This document shows positions 43,640-55,539 of a stretch of 64,000 nt of DNA, piece by piece. The DNA comes from Coniochaeta sp. PMI_546 (Eukaryota > Ascomycota > Sordariomycetes > Coniochaetales > Coniochaetaceae), in NCBI GenBank assembly GCA_021432605.1, contig MU271148.1:1371362-1435361 (forward strand). The letters run 5' to 3'. Below the pieces are notes generated by a model that was given only the letters and a program-made list of their open reading frames with translations, was not told the DNA's origin and ran no database searches. Both the position numbers and the translations under genes were made by a program. Numbering within the stretch: the stretch's first letter is position 1; every line of letters starts with the position of its first letter.

Positions 43640-44575
43640 CTATACACTTACACTTGAACGTACAGAACGTGTACACTTACACATAGGAACGCTGTTGTGT
43701 GCCTTGTTTCCCGAGTCGTGGCCATTGGGGGTCGCTACGGCGAAGTTGCCAACACTGGTGCCGATATCCGACCAGTTTCAGTCGTTACAGATTCCGAGAG
43801 TGAGCCGTGGCGCCAGTACACTACGCCTATAAAGCGGAACGCTTTAGCTTAGACGAACGCACTAAATAAGATACCAGTAGTTTTCAACCCTGCAACAGTA
43901 GCTAGCTAGCTGGTGGAGCAGCAACGGAAGGGTAAAGAACCCGCCCCGAGTATTGACTCTTCGGATTTTCACGGCCAGACCACGGCAGAGTCGTCCTGGT
44001 AGGCGTGGTGTTGAAAGCCACTGTATGAACACCGAGGCCCATCTGAAAGATCGAGCGTAATACCGCAGTACGCGCTACCCATAGGGCGAGCCTCGAAGTC
44101 GTTTATGGAAACCCAGGGGCTGCATTACCAAGAGCTCTCAGACTTTGAAGGGAGGATGATAGACCGGGTGTAAAAACGTCGTCTTCTGTGGGCCATTGCT
44201 AAAAGTCGCACAACATCCAGCCAATAGCAGCACACGGAGCGACCCTGTCATGCAGGTATTGTGCAGCCTATGACGCTACCTAGTCATTGCGGAACAAAGC
44301 GGTATGACGTCGGAAAAACCAAGTTCGCTTTTGCGTTTTCACCCCACCTTGCGCCTTCCCCAGTTGGTCTGACTGGGTTGGTAGGACACAGAGCTCAAAA
44401 GCGGAATGCTGCGGGGCATAATGCACTTTGGTGGGAATAGTGGGGTCGAAGCCCTGCTGGACCCTTCGAAGTTTGAACCCTGACCGGACCTGCGCTTTCA
44501 GGTCCGGCGGCAGCTGATAGGTTCATCTTATCTCCTTCACTGTGTGGTGAACTTGAAAAATCGAGGTTCTCTCCC

Positions 44576-44585
44576 TACACGTGTA
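44576..44585. promoter_or_regulatory. TACACGTGTA palindrome, copy 2
   Basis: Same decamer in the same 14-base context, CTACACGTGTACTA, as copy 1, 946 bases away. Confidence 0.45.
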
Positions 44586-46053
44586 CTACCTTACACAGTC
44601 CTAACAGTAGGGACTCTTGATCCACCCAGGTCACCTTCACTCAGCTCGTGATATTCGCCCGTACCTCCGATTATTCCACAGTTAGTAAACATAGTGTGAC
44701 CACAGTAAGCGCAACTGCAACGGGGCGCTGAGCCATGTGGGCACAGGGTAGCTGGCCACTTCAAAACAGTCGCTGGGGTATTCGGCGCCCAGGGTTCTCA
44801 GCTGTCTCAGATACCAGTACTGGCAATATCGTCGAGGCACGACCCATCTTGGAGGTTTCAAGATCGAGTCTCATTTGTCGCACTATCCGTTCGCGGGTAC
44901 TACACGTACAGTATGGGAAAGGGTTGTAGCTCGTCTCTCGTAGGGGTCCAGGGCAGTACTTCAAAAGACAAGGCAACTTCTCACTGTATCACGCGGCCGC
45001 AATCGTGTGCATGCTCGGCCCAGACACTGCATTTGCGTAGTGCTTTCAAGCTCTCAGCTTTCTCACGGCGAGGACCGTCGGCTAGTGACCTCAAGGAGCT
45101 CGGGGGGCCTGCCATCTGCACAGCTACTCATGAGCAAGCATACATTACTCGGCATTGTGTGCAGGTATGGTTGTCTGGTTGCACCGTGTTTTCAATCCTT
45201 CAGCAACTCCGTTTGGGGTAACTCCCGTTGCCACCGATAGCGACTCGTGAAAGCATCATGGCGCCGCCTCGGAGGGCCGCATGACCCTTTTAGGTTTTCC
45301 GGCCGGCATTATGTCGAATATTCTTTGATCGTCCTTTTAGACGCTATGACGAACGTGTCCGGTCGATCTTCTGCGGCTGAGAATGTTCCTCAAGACACGA
45401 CCCCTTATGTCATTTGAGGATAGTCCCCGTTGATCGACACGGTTGAGCTCCCTTGGTTCCACAACTGGACCTTCCAATGATCAGCACACCTTGATTGACC
45501 GAGCGATTATAGACATACTTCTCGATCGCAAGGTCGTGCCTCACTTGCGACTCATCTGGACGTGTCCCCGGTCCGGCGACACTTGTTCTATGGTAAGGTG
45601 GTGATATCGCCCCGTCTGACTTGCGTCACTTGCGCGCCCACGCGATATTGCATCGCATACTGTGGTAAGCTTTAGCTCACAGCTTACCGCTGATCACCCT
45701 CGGGGAGACGCCTTCTCTGTGAAGAGGCTGACCGGTGAGGAAGAATGTCGAAAAGCTTCGAAGCGACGATCATTGCTCCAAGGGGATCAACCTAATCCAC
45801 AAGCTCTATGGCGGCTCTTTCCATACCCTCAGAGCTCGTGAATGGTTACACCGTACCCGAGACGAGAGTTGCGGGACGCAAGTGTAGCGTACATGTACAT
45901 ACTGTACACATCGTATCTAGCTTGTGGCAAGTTTCCAAGGAAAAGGACAAAACGAAGTGCTCGATGGATATGTGTGCCCGAGCTGCAAGGCTGCCAGTTT
46001 CTTGTTCCTCGATGTGCAACCCCGTGACATTTGATGGATATGTCGTAACGTCT

Positions 46054-46069
46054 ACGTACACGTGTACGT
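46054..46069. promoter_or_regulatory. 16-bp perfect palindrome containing TACACGTGTA, copy 3
   Basis: ACGTACACGTGTACGT is a perfect 16-bp palindrome with the decamer at its centre (46057-46066). Half-similar CGTACACGTA lies 58 bases downstream, at 46114-46123. Confidence 0.5.
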
Positions 46070-46813
46070 TGATATATGCCGTCACTCTGTAGCAATATTG
46101 TTCAGGAGAACAACGTACACGTATATGGACAACATGGTGGGCGAGGTAGTTGAATTCGGTCCGGCATAAGATCAGTGGTAAGACACGTTTAGGGTCGAAG
46201 ATGGCTCGGGAGGCAAAAGCATATATAAATGTATTGATGAGTCTGTCGCCGAGGTGTCGTGCAGTATTGCCGGTGACCCTGCATACCAGAGCCGCCGAAC
46301 CGGAGCAGATTTTATCAATGTGCAAGTGTAAGGTACCTTAGGTAGGTAAGGTACACCCGACCTCAAGTTCCAGAAGCGGAGGTGGGGTAAGAGGAAAACG
46401 GACTCGCTTGCCATGGCAATGGAAACAAACCATCCTCGAACTCACGGCAGGGCAGGACCAGGCTTGATTTCGCTCCGTTATGGTCCAGGCGACTGGCACC
46501 AGGCGAGCTCTCATGGCGTGGGACTGCCAGAGCTCCAAGAAGCTCTACACGTATAAGAGTCCAAATTCTTTGTCGCACTTCTAGTGTAGTCGTGCAGGTT
46601 GGCAGTTGCGAATTGTTTCCAATCCAGTGTGAAATGGACCGTGCTTTAATATGCCTTACCTTGGGTTCGATGACGAACATGAAGTTGAAGTCCCGGGGTA
46701 GCGTGTCCGATATCTAACACCCATTTCCACGAGCTCGAGCAGCAGGAATGGATGTGAGAGACTAGGGCGCATGAACATTACAGAGTATTAGCCGTAGGGG
46801 CGTTGAAGACACA

Positions 46814-46823
46814 TACACGTGTA
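46814..46823. promoter_or_regulatory. TACACGTGTA palindrome, copy 4
   Basis: Exact fourth copy of the decamer, about 1.3 kb before the YPD1 start. A shorter TACACGTA lies at 46546-46553. Confidence 0.45.
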
Positions 46824-48142
46824 GGTTCAGTCTCGAGAATACATCGGCTCCGTCCGATCTGGCTGCCGAGAGTTGAGGCATCGTGACGTTTTGGACAAAG
46901 GTGTTGACCCTGAGGTATTAACATGCTTGCACTGTGTCACAAATAAAATACACTGTATGAGGAGTGGAAGGGTCGAAGCGAAGAAGGCGTGACTTCGTAC
47001 CTTTTCCGGGTACACCCTTGGGATTTGGGCCAAACAACTATGAGTATATACCTTTTCCCTTTTGAAGTCTTTTCCCGCAACACAGTGTCCATATCTGGGC
47101 TTGACATAAACCCTGCTAGCACCCGTCCGTCTCGTCAGCCCACGCCTCCACTCTTGACAGATCGCTCCTAGTACCGGTATCGAGAAACTCATTCTACAAT
47201 CTTCCCGGCTCCCTGCAAGGTCCTTGTCGGTTACTATCAGCCTTCCCCATCTCCGTAGCCGTCACCGTCACGCCTCTTGGCAAGACGCCCAACAACCGAC
47301 CCAGCCTTCAAACGTCCACATCCACGTCCGTCCTCCCCGTCTCGACACGCTCCGTCAAATCCGTGCTTGGATCGGCACGATCCCATTCTCCTCTTTCTCA
47401 CGCATTCACCACAAGGTACCTCACCTTCTCCTCCGCTGCTAGCTGGACCCCACCGTAAAGTCCCACGCTCGCTCTCCAGGACACTGACTCCCGGTCCTCT
47501 GGACAGTTTGTCTACCGTTATCCTGCTTTTACGCACAGAAAGTCATCCCTTTGGTGGATAAAGCAGAAAATCTCTTAACGCAAGCCGACCACCACTCTCC
47601 GCCAAGCTGCCCCCAGACGGCGTGTACTGACCTATCAGCTAGGTATCCTGAACGACAGCGTGTCGTTAATCACGGAATCAAGCCAAAGGTACACTACATA
47701 CTTGTGGGTTGTGGTGCAGTGCGCCCGTTTTGCAACCGCTCCGCATCGTCCCTCTGTTGTCTGTGCTGCTTTGGAACGGGCTTCTGTAAGCCCTTGTCAA
47801 TCTGCCTGTTCCCCATACCGCCGCCGCACTTCATCCTGTTTCCGTACAATACGTACCTCCTCTCCCGCGCATCCTGGCAAGCCTGGGAACCTAAAGAACC
47901 CAATCCGCGTGGAGTCTTACCTCGCTTTTCTGCTTGCCCGTTGCTTTGCATAACCAAGACTACATAACCGCACCGACGGCTTCATCCCCGGGTCTGTGGT
48001 AGCCACAGCCGCTGGGCAGCCGATCTACACCCCTCCCTCGATCTCAACCAAGCCTCCTTCCTCCCCCCCCCCCACCGTCCTGTCGCTTTCCCCTAAAGCT
48101 TGTCCGGGACTACAGCCTTGATAAGCTACCCCTATCCCAACG

Positions 48143-48855
48143 ATGCCTGATTCAGACAACAGAGTTCGTTTACCCCAAGCCAGCCTCGATGCCACAGTCT
48201 TCCGTATTGACCTCCAACAACAACCATGGCGTGGATCGCTAATCATCGCGGCAGACCGACGAAGGCTCAGTAGAAATGCCTGACTTCGGAGACAATGTCG
48301 ACCTTGCGACCTTTTCGCAGATCCTCGAGATGGACGACGATGAAGCCGACCGCGACTTCAGCAAGCCGCTAGTCTTCAACTTCTTCGAGCAGGCCGAGGA
48401 AACCTTTGGCAAGATGGACACGGCCTTGTAAGTACATTATCGACACATGACTAGTTGCTCGTGATGTTCCTCCTGTATCTCTTCTCATTGTCCCGGCAAC
48501 AGCGTCTGCCTGTCCTGAACCGGGTCCCCGACCCTGTCATGAAACTGAGATGCCTAGACGACATCGAGCACTAACGCGGTTTCCGTGTCTCAACAGGGCC
48601 AACAAAGACCTTGCCGAGTTATCCAGCCTTGGCCACTTTCTGAAAGGCTCTTCAGCAACACTGGGTTTCATCAAGGTCAAGGATAGCTGCCAAGTGATTC
48701 AGCAATACGGCCACAAGTTGAACCTTGACGGATCACCGGAGCCGGACGAGCAGGTCTGCCTTGCGAAGATCACCGAGGCCCTCCAGGCGGCCAAGGACGA
48801 CATGGCCAAGCTCGAGACGATGCTGAGGAAGTTTTTCGGAGAAGGATCGGACTAA
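48143..48855 (+). CDS. YPD1: YPD1-type histidine phosphotransfer protein
   Basis: Exons 48255-48427 and 48597-48855 are well supported by DLATFSQILEMDDDEADRDF and FNFFEQAEETFGKM, and across a 169-nt intron by LSSLGHFLKGSSATLGFIKV. The phosphorylated histidine is in the LGHFLKGSSA motif (residue 78 in the model). Ypd1 relays phosphate from sensor kinases to the regulators Ssk1 and Skn7 in the osmotic and oxidative stress pathway. The four-helix HPt fold fits the ~150-residue length. The first exon (48143-48163, MPDSDNR, GTTCGT donor) is less certain; an alternative start is the internal ATG at 48276. The last residues are FGEGSD. Confidence 0.88.
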
Positions 48856-50055
48856 TTTTCGCCGGAGCCACCGATAACCTGTCGCGTCGCACTACTGTTT
48901 CTTCCCAGCATACGCCCTAGCCGGCTGACAGCACTAGCAATGATGGCTGTTGTCCAAGGGGCATCGAGAAGTCTCTGGTGGAACGCATCGGTGTGGACGT
49001 GGAGGGACAGTACCTAGCCAGGCGACGCGGGGAGACGAGCTAGCCGCGCGTGCCTGTCATTTTAACCTGGCTAGATTTTGCCCCTTTTCAGGATCAGAGA
49101 GCACGGCAGCATCGGAATGGGACCCATGACGAAACGAGATTCATTACGAGAAGTGTCATTACGGGATTGGGATTTGATCGATCACGGCCATTGTTGTTGG
49201 GATTTGCGAAGGAGACCAGGCGCACGTCGCATTTGCAACGACAGTCAATACCTCTGGGAAGCCCAGCGAACAGGATGGGAGAAGCTATGTCCGGGATACA
49301 CGACCTTCTTCAACCCAGGGGATCGGGGTTTTTTGATAGCCTTGGTGGTGCTGTTACCTTTCATAATCACAATCGTTGAGTCGCCGACGTGAACTCAGTC
49401 CACTCTTTTGAATTCCAGCCCGGGAATGATACTTTTGGGACACACAAAATACGCCCTTATTCCGTTCGTTCAGTTTTGCTCTTCTTGTGCGTCCGCCGGT
49501 TTCCCTCCTTCGTTCTTGGCCGGTGACGTACCGGTGATGTCACATCAGTATTTTGTCTACAAGCTTGTATATACCTAGCTTGAGTCAAGATAAAGTGAGG
49601 GGACTTGGTACAGCTTGGCTGGCGAGGATGGTGAATCGGTGGGATGGATAGATAGGATAGATGGTATAGGGAGCTCAAACATAGGTGGGATGAGGCCTTG
49701 TATCGAGCAATTTTTTAACACTTCGTCCTGCACTCGATGTAAGAAGCATATCGCTCTTTTGCCTGACACCATGCCACGGTCTCGATGTATGCCAAGTAGT
49801 TAAGATCTCTAAATATCCGCCCTAAGCACTACCTCTTGGTACGGATATGAATGTACGGGTCTGACAGACTTGATACTACAGCAGGTTTACGCTTCGAGGA
49901 CCTTTGCAGCTCCGACCCGGCAACTAAAGAGTAGGCAGTCTAAGCGCCCCGAAAAGAGGTCGAGATAGTTACATTAAATCTACCACGTATCATCCCTCAG
50001 ATGCGGATGCCGTCGTAACAGCTATGCCAAGAAAAAGAACTATGCTTATCCAGGC
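48856..50055. other. Convergent intergenic region
   Basis: 1.2 kb between the YPD1 stop and the stop of the 2H phosphoesterase gene. Two overlapping ~105-codon frames near 49050-49390 read in different frames and look random. No gene is supported. Confidence 0.5.
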
Positions 50056-50826
50056 TTAGAACTCGACCTCGGCTACAGACTCGTATGCCTCGTCAGCGAC
50101 GCCGTCTACCTCGACCTTCTTCGCGCCCATTCGACACAACGCGATCTTTTCGACCGGAAAGTCCTTCATCCATATCTGATCCTCGTACCTGTCTATGATA
50201 GGACGCGCGTCGAAAGACAGCTTCTCTCCGCGCCTGCCCCTCTTCTTCTTGCTGCCTCCTCCCTCTCCAGGCGGATCCTTCACGTAAACGGTATTCCATA
50301 TTGTAGCATGGAGCAGTAGCGGCCGGTTCTCATCCTGCATCAACCCGGCCTCCAGGAAAACTCCCCTGAGCCTCTCGCAGAAGGCCTGTAGCACGCCTTG
50401 GTCGTCCACCGGATGAGCATAGAGGACGGAGGACTTGGACGCCGTCTGCATAGAAGCCAGACCGCGTAGCGTGATCAGCAGCGGCTGCGGCGGCTCTGCT
50501 TTTCCTATCGTCGCTTGACTAGCAATTTCTCCTGGCAGAGTCCTGGCTGCAACTTGCTGCCTTGCGCTGGCTAGAATCTCCCTCGGGCGGAGTGACTTTA
50601 GGAGGTCGGTTGCTTGGTCCAGCCCTTCGTTCTTGGGGAAGCTGCACACACCGAGGGTCAGGTGCATGGTGCCGACCGGCCGGATGGCATCCGGTGGTAT
50701 GCCGAAGCTGTCTGGGGCGGTGACATCGGCGGCGAATGCTGCCAGGCTTTGAGCTAGTTGGACTCTGGATGAGGCATTGACTAGCGGTATGCAGAGGAAG
50801 TGTGTTGGGAATGACTTGGGCGGCAT
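50056..50826 (-). CDS. 2H phosphoesterase-fold protein (AKAP7/ASCC1-like)
   Basis: A single exon of 256 residues starting MPPKSFPTHFLCIPLVN. Two HxT motifs define the 2H fold: MHLTLG with His55 and Thr57, and LLHATIWN with His173 and Thr175. FLCIPL at the N-terminus and the following Pro-rich linker fit the AKAP7 nuclear-ligand / ASCC1-type branch. Family members hydrolyse 2',3'-cyclic or 2'-5' phosphodiester bonds in RNA ends or small nucleotides; the substrate here is unknown. A basic insert KKKRGRRGEKLSF after the second motif could serve nuclear entry. IDRYEDQIWMKDFPVEKIAL forms the last strands of the fold. No other gene of the pathway is adjacent. Confidence 0.88.
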   Translation of the reverse strand: MPPKSFPTHFLCIPLVNASSRVQLAQSLAAFAADVTAPDSFGIPPDAIRPVGTMHLTLGVCSFPKNEGLDQATDLLKSLRPREILASARQQVAARTLPGEIASQATIGKAEPPQPLLITLRGLASMQTASKSSVLYAHPVDDQGVLQAFCERLRGVFLEAGLMQDENRPLLLHATIWNTVYVKDPPGEGGGSKKKRGRRGEKLSFDARPIIDRYEDQIWMKDFPVEKIALCRMGAKKVEVDGVADEAYESVAEVEF

Positions 50827-51886
50827 CTTGTGTCCGAGGTGATGGCGAAGTCTAGGTTGTGTGGTATTGCTTAGTTCATGGGGAGGGAAAGGGGGTATGT
50901 ATTTCGATCACCCTGATAGGTCATTCCACAAGGACAGCAAACGTGATGTCCAGCTACTGAAACAAATGTAGTTCTGAAGAGGATGCCCAATATTCTCAGC
51001 TCAGTCCCAAGTACAGTCCAGCTGGTGTTGATAATGGCGGCAGGAGGCTTAAACCACCAAGTTCAACGACTGCTTCTTCATCATCTCCTGAGGAACGCAC
51101 TGTCGAGTTTGTGAGCGATTGATGACGTCGGGTGCCAATGTACGAACTAACCAGCAATCTGGAATTCTGGTGTCGGGAATTACGACGTGGATAGTGTATA
51201 TGAGTATATCTGAGAACAAATTGGACCTCGGGCGATTTTCCTACTCTTTGTGGAGTTTGAGCTGGACAAATGTGGTGATATCTGGCGTGTCTTCTTTGAC
51301 GCCATAGCAGTTGACGTGCGAGCAAGGTTGATCCGACTGGTACAGTTCACCGATCGGGCCGCTACCGAACCTTGGACAACCAAGCCGTTGGACCGTGCTC
51401 CCGCAGCTCGCCGTTACTTTGTACAGGGCATGCCGGGGGGGCGAAGGTAGGGAACTTTCCATCCTTCAGGGACGTACATGGACGCTGTCAGCCCCACCAC
51501 AGCCGCAGCTTGAGCCCATCCGCCGCCAAAAATAACGGGCATAATGGCCAGCCAATGGCCCCAAGGCGCTTTTGGATTCGGTGCCACTTTCAAGTGTCGC
51601 GGAGGCTCCTCCTTTGATCACAACTACACCACCACCTGCCAGGCAACCATCATTCGAGTTTCGGTTGCACAACTCTCACATCTGCTGGCAGATGGACAGG
51701 TCTCGGTAGGCTGACATATCGTGGCAATTATCAATATGCCTTTTGCCCGCTGCAAGCATTGTCCGCTGGCGACTCCGTCTACACAACCTTGCTCTATCGC
51801 ACCGGTTTGAGGCCTGGCTTCATTGCTATCATTTGCTGCATAATCACCCGATTTTGAGACCGAGAAACCTACTGTAGCATCTCTTG
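50827..51886. promoter_or_regulatory. Divergent promoter region
   Basis: 1.06 kb between the 2H phosphoesterase start (minus) and the coiled-coil gene (plus). Several short open frames show no resemblance. No motif stands out. Confidence 0.4.
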
Positions 51887-53439
51887 ATGCCAGGCAAGGA
51901 CATGAGCTCTTCCGACAAGCGTCGAGTGCCCGCGGCGGGCAGCGGCTCTCCCTCCCACCTCATCCGAGGTACAGCGTCCAACAGCTCTCCACCACCGCAC
52001 TCGAGCCCCTCCAAAGCCGTCGTGTCTCGGACTTCGAACCTCATAGCACCGCCGCCTCGGGTAGCCCTGAGTGGCAGCTCATCCCCGGCGCCAGACGACC
52101 GCCGCAACCGTGAAAGTGGCGGTGGTGGTGGTGGGCCGCACCAGAATGCGGAAACAAATGCGGATGGAGGGGGACAAAACGGAAACAATAACAATAGCGG
52201 CGGCGGCCTTCTCGGAGCAACGCCGCGGGTGCCCACGGCGACAACGGCAATGGTGCACGCGTTGAAGGAGAAGGACAGCCGCATCGCCTATCTTGAGCGC
52301 GAACTCAGTATCATGGAGTCCGAGTTCCAGCGCGAGCTAGATAAGCTGAGCGCCAACGAAAGCGAGACAGCGTCCTTCTGGCAGGCGAAGCACAGCGCGC
52401 TGAATCAACAGTTCCTGCGGACCGACACGGAGCTGCGTCTGCTCCGTGCCGAGGTCGATGTCCGCGGGGCTGAACGCGAGGAACTCCGTGCCGGCTGGGA
52501 AACCCTCCGGCGCAGCCTACGAGATCGGGATGACGAGGTACGCGATCTGCGAGCTCAGGTTCGGGGGCTGAAGGAGTGGGTTAGCAACAGCACGCGCTCG
52601 GATGGCCAGACACAGACTAGTGACGAGGTCTTTGGCGATGGGATGGCACGGCTGGGAAATGGACTGCAGAACTGGGTGATTGTCAACTTTCGGAGGGCCA
52701 AACTAGGTAAGCAGTTGCTGCTTGCTTCTCTAGAGAAATCTTGACTGCTGACAGATCACGTATGCAAGACTTGTCGAGGGCTTCGGATTCTACTTTGGCA
52801 GAACTAAATCGGCTGGTTCCGTCGTTCGAGGAGTTGGTTGTGAGCGCCAAAATCCATCTTATCCAGTCCATAATATCAAAAATACTGGTGGAGCTGGTCT
52901 TTGACGCCTATTTTGTTGGCCTGTCGGCCGATCAATCAGGAGAGTTCGCCCAGATGGAACGATTTCTGGCATCCTTCTCGTCATCGGCAGAACCAATCAA
53001 CCAGTGGCGCTCATCGACCCTCACCATTCTCAAAAAGGAGGCCGCCACCAAAATGCAGAACGAGACGTCACACATCACAGAAACCATCGTTTCTCGTGTG
53101 AACGCCATGCTCGACTCTATAACAGATGCCAAGAGCAGCGACAGTCGCGACCAGGCGCTTAGGACGCTCATAGCCAGCTCCATAGAGCTGTCACGGCTCC
53201 TCGTGGTACAGAAGGCTGTACTCAAGGTGTGTATGCCCGACGTCCTTCCGTACCAGAAGACTTTGTTCGATCCAGCCACTATGGAGGATATCGGGGGGGA
53301 GGACGAGGAAACTCTAGCCGACAGAGAAATATGTTGCGTCACGTTTCCCGGCATCATAAAAAGAGGTGACGAGAATGGTGGGCAGCTTCAATATCGCAAT
53401 GTCATTTCCAAGGCGCGGGTGCTGTGCAGTCCGGAATAA
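51887..53439 (+). CDS. Uncharacterised fungal coiled-coil protein
   Basis: Two exons (51887-52706, 52769-53439; 62-nt intron, phase 1) give 496 residues. The first ~120 residues are disordered with Gly/Asn tracts (NNNNSGGG). A coiled coil follows, ALKEKDSRIAYLERELSIME and WETLRRSLRDRDDEVRDLRA. The block DGMARLGNGLQNWVIVNFRR then joins over the intron to DLSRAS, and the second exon is helical, with HLIQSIISKILVELVFDAYF. To keep the frame the intron must end at an AAG, which is a weaker acceptor than CAG. The protein type is found in filamentous fungi but I know no function. The first ATG is used; a second at 51902 is an option. Confidence 0.8.
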
Positions 53440-55539
53440 GGGCCGTGCTTCCCCGACTCGATAATACGTGTCGGCTAATAGTATGTGTACCTGTTTTACG
53501 GAGTGGTTTGGGAAGCACGAATTTGGTTGCAAGTCATACCTGCACAGACTTGCAAATCGTAACTCGACGGCCATGCGAGCTTGGCGAGCTGGTGATGTGA
53601 TTTGCCTGTCCTTCGGACAAGTGCGCAATCTTCCCGCGACCTTCTTTCACAACATGAAGTTGTCGTGGCAGAAGTTACAGTCAACACAGTCACGAGAGAG
53701 ATGTGTGCAATGGCAAATCAGAAAGGCGCCTGCGTCGTGTGCTCATTGCGGTGTCTCACCAAGTTCATCGGAGGGGGGCCACACGTATTACGGCAGACGA
53801 CATGACAAAGTCTTTCCAAACCTATGTCGATCAAGGTCGGTCCCAAGATGTGATTCGAGCATCTCGCAGAGCATTATCATCATTTTTGCTACGTATGCTA
53901 TCAGAACGATCAGCATTGGCCGTTGCCGGCGACTTGCAGGGCCATCAGTTAGGTCAAGTGGGGGATGTACGAAGTACGACGCATGCATGAGGCAATGCAA
54001 AGCAGAGCACGCAGCGAGAGGATTGCATGATACCCCAAGAGCGTGCCACGATCGAGCACTTTATTGGCATTGCAGAGCCGCAAAGCTCCATCGCCCATCC
54101 TAGACAGGAGTAACCGGAGGGTCTGTTGTGTCCATTGCTGGTGGTCCCCAAGCTTCCTGTGTGCTGTTTTTCCCTGCACGGAACTTGTGCCTTCCTTTCG
54201 CCGAATGTCTCGCATGAAAGACCTCTGATCGACGGAACGAGACTAAACATACCCTGTCGTTGACTTCAACTATCTCGTAAGGCGTGATTTTGACGCTGCC
54301 GTAAAGCTGGTTCCTGTTCGATAACAACCCATGTATCGGGACAGTTGGTCAACTGCCGTTGTAACTTCACGAGCAACACTATAGAGTCGAAGCCAAACCT
54401 GGTTGACCATATGACGATGCGTACACACGACTTGTCTGGCGCCGCCTATTACACTAGGGCAATGCCACGTCGTCTTTGACGTAGCCAACTATATTACAGA
54501 CAGGACGATTATCGGGATGATATACTGGGACCACGGAGAGGCAATGAAGGCCTTCGAAGTGCAGCAATCTAGACGATGCCAATCTTGTGGTGTGGAAAAC
54601 AGCGCCGTGACTGGTTGGGCCAATACCTTAGGCAGCTAGGTCGGGGGCATCTCGACCGGTGAGCATGATCAACAACCGCAGCCTCTTAACTCTTCGGAAA
54701 GGTGGATGGTAGGCGACATGTCGCACCCCTGGCGTCGCAGGACTCGGATATGCCTCTCTCTGAGTATATGATGGTCGTGATTGGTATAGCCTCGACTTGC
54801 AAACCGGTAGATGTGGCATGATTCCCGTTCCTTCGCGTAGGTGGCAGGGGTAAAATCAGTTCGTGACTGCATTGTAAGAGGCAAGAATGACAAGAGTCGG
54901 TTGGCTGTGTTCACGGCTACGCGCAGAAAGTCGAGGTATATGGGTCCTTTGATGGGAGAGGGTGTGCTGCATGCTGCACGACTGTCAGGCCGTCGGTACC
55001 GTCTGTCTGTACCGTCTGTAGAGAAGCCCGCATGCCTCCTGACATGCTCTGACCGCCAAAACAGAGAGTGACGCAAGGAGCTGCCGGCTGCGGCAGTGCC
55101 TCTTTGTTCAAAAGACTCGAAAGAGATGAATGCAGAGTCGTGTCGGAGGGCGGGAACTCAATAAAAGGCATCGTCTCTACCCCGCCATTTTTTGGACGTC
55201 GACGCCCTGGGTTGTTCCTCAAGCTCGACTTTCCGCTTCAGAGCGACAAGAAAGTAGAAGCAAATTCGAGAGTTGATTTTCTTGACGCCAAACTTCCACT
55301 CCTTCCGATACGCGCTGCTTAGCTGGACTCAAGCTTCCCTTCACTCTTCCGCATCCCGTCAGCTTGCTCAAAGTCGCGCAATCGAGGGGGCACACGTCCT
55401 ATCTTGTGCCTTCAATAGCATACTGTTGTCCACCTGTCGTTCCCTTCCTTCAGCCGAACTTTCGGTACGAAGGGTAATTTATTCGAGATACAACATCGGC
55501 CGTGCACAAGAATCGTCGGAACCTCTAGTAAATGCCAGG
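53440..55539. other. 2.1-kb stretch with no recognised gene
   Basis: Contains several 60-210-codon frames, none recognisable, overlapping on both strands. A duplicated CCGTCTGT unit occurs near 55002-55019. The zinc-finger-like gene's frame is open back to 55273. Confidence 0.5.

Larger units (their letters stand above)
41987..48142. other. 6.1-kb gene-free region upstream of YPD1
   Basis: The longest gap in the window. The longest open frame, 198 codons at 42493-43086 (minus), has no family resemblance and is within chance expectation for 64 kb. No tRNA, repeat array or transposon ends were recognised. The stretch 43.6-46.9 kb carries four exact TACACGTGTA palindromes and several near copies. 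From about 47.1 kb to the YPD1 start the + strand is pyrimidine-rich, with a run of eleven C at 48063-48073. It may be a large regulatory region, a long leader, or unrecognised non-coding genes. Confidence 0.55.

Noticed and set aside
43600-46900. The palindrome cluster as ends of a transposon or virus-like element
   Set aside because: The copies are unequally spaced single palindromes with no coding remnant, long terminal repeats or target-site duplications visible.
48550-48855. Single-exon gene starting at 48550
   Set aside because: Its first codons lie in the YPD1 intron; splicing from 48427 to 48597 restores the HPt fold.
53468-54103. 211-codon plus-strand open frame
   Set aside because: Cys/Arg/Ser-rich, shadowed by other frames, no family resemblance and no splice-consistent partner exon.
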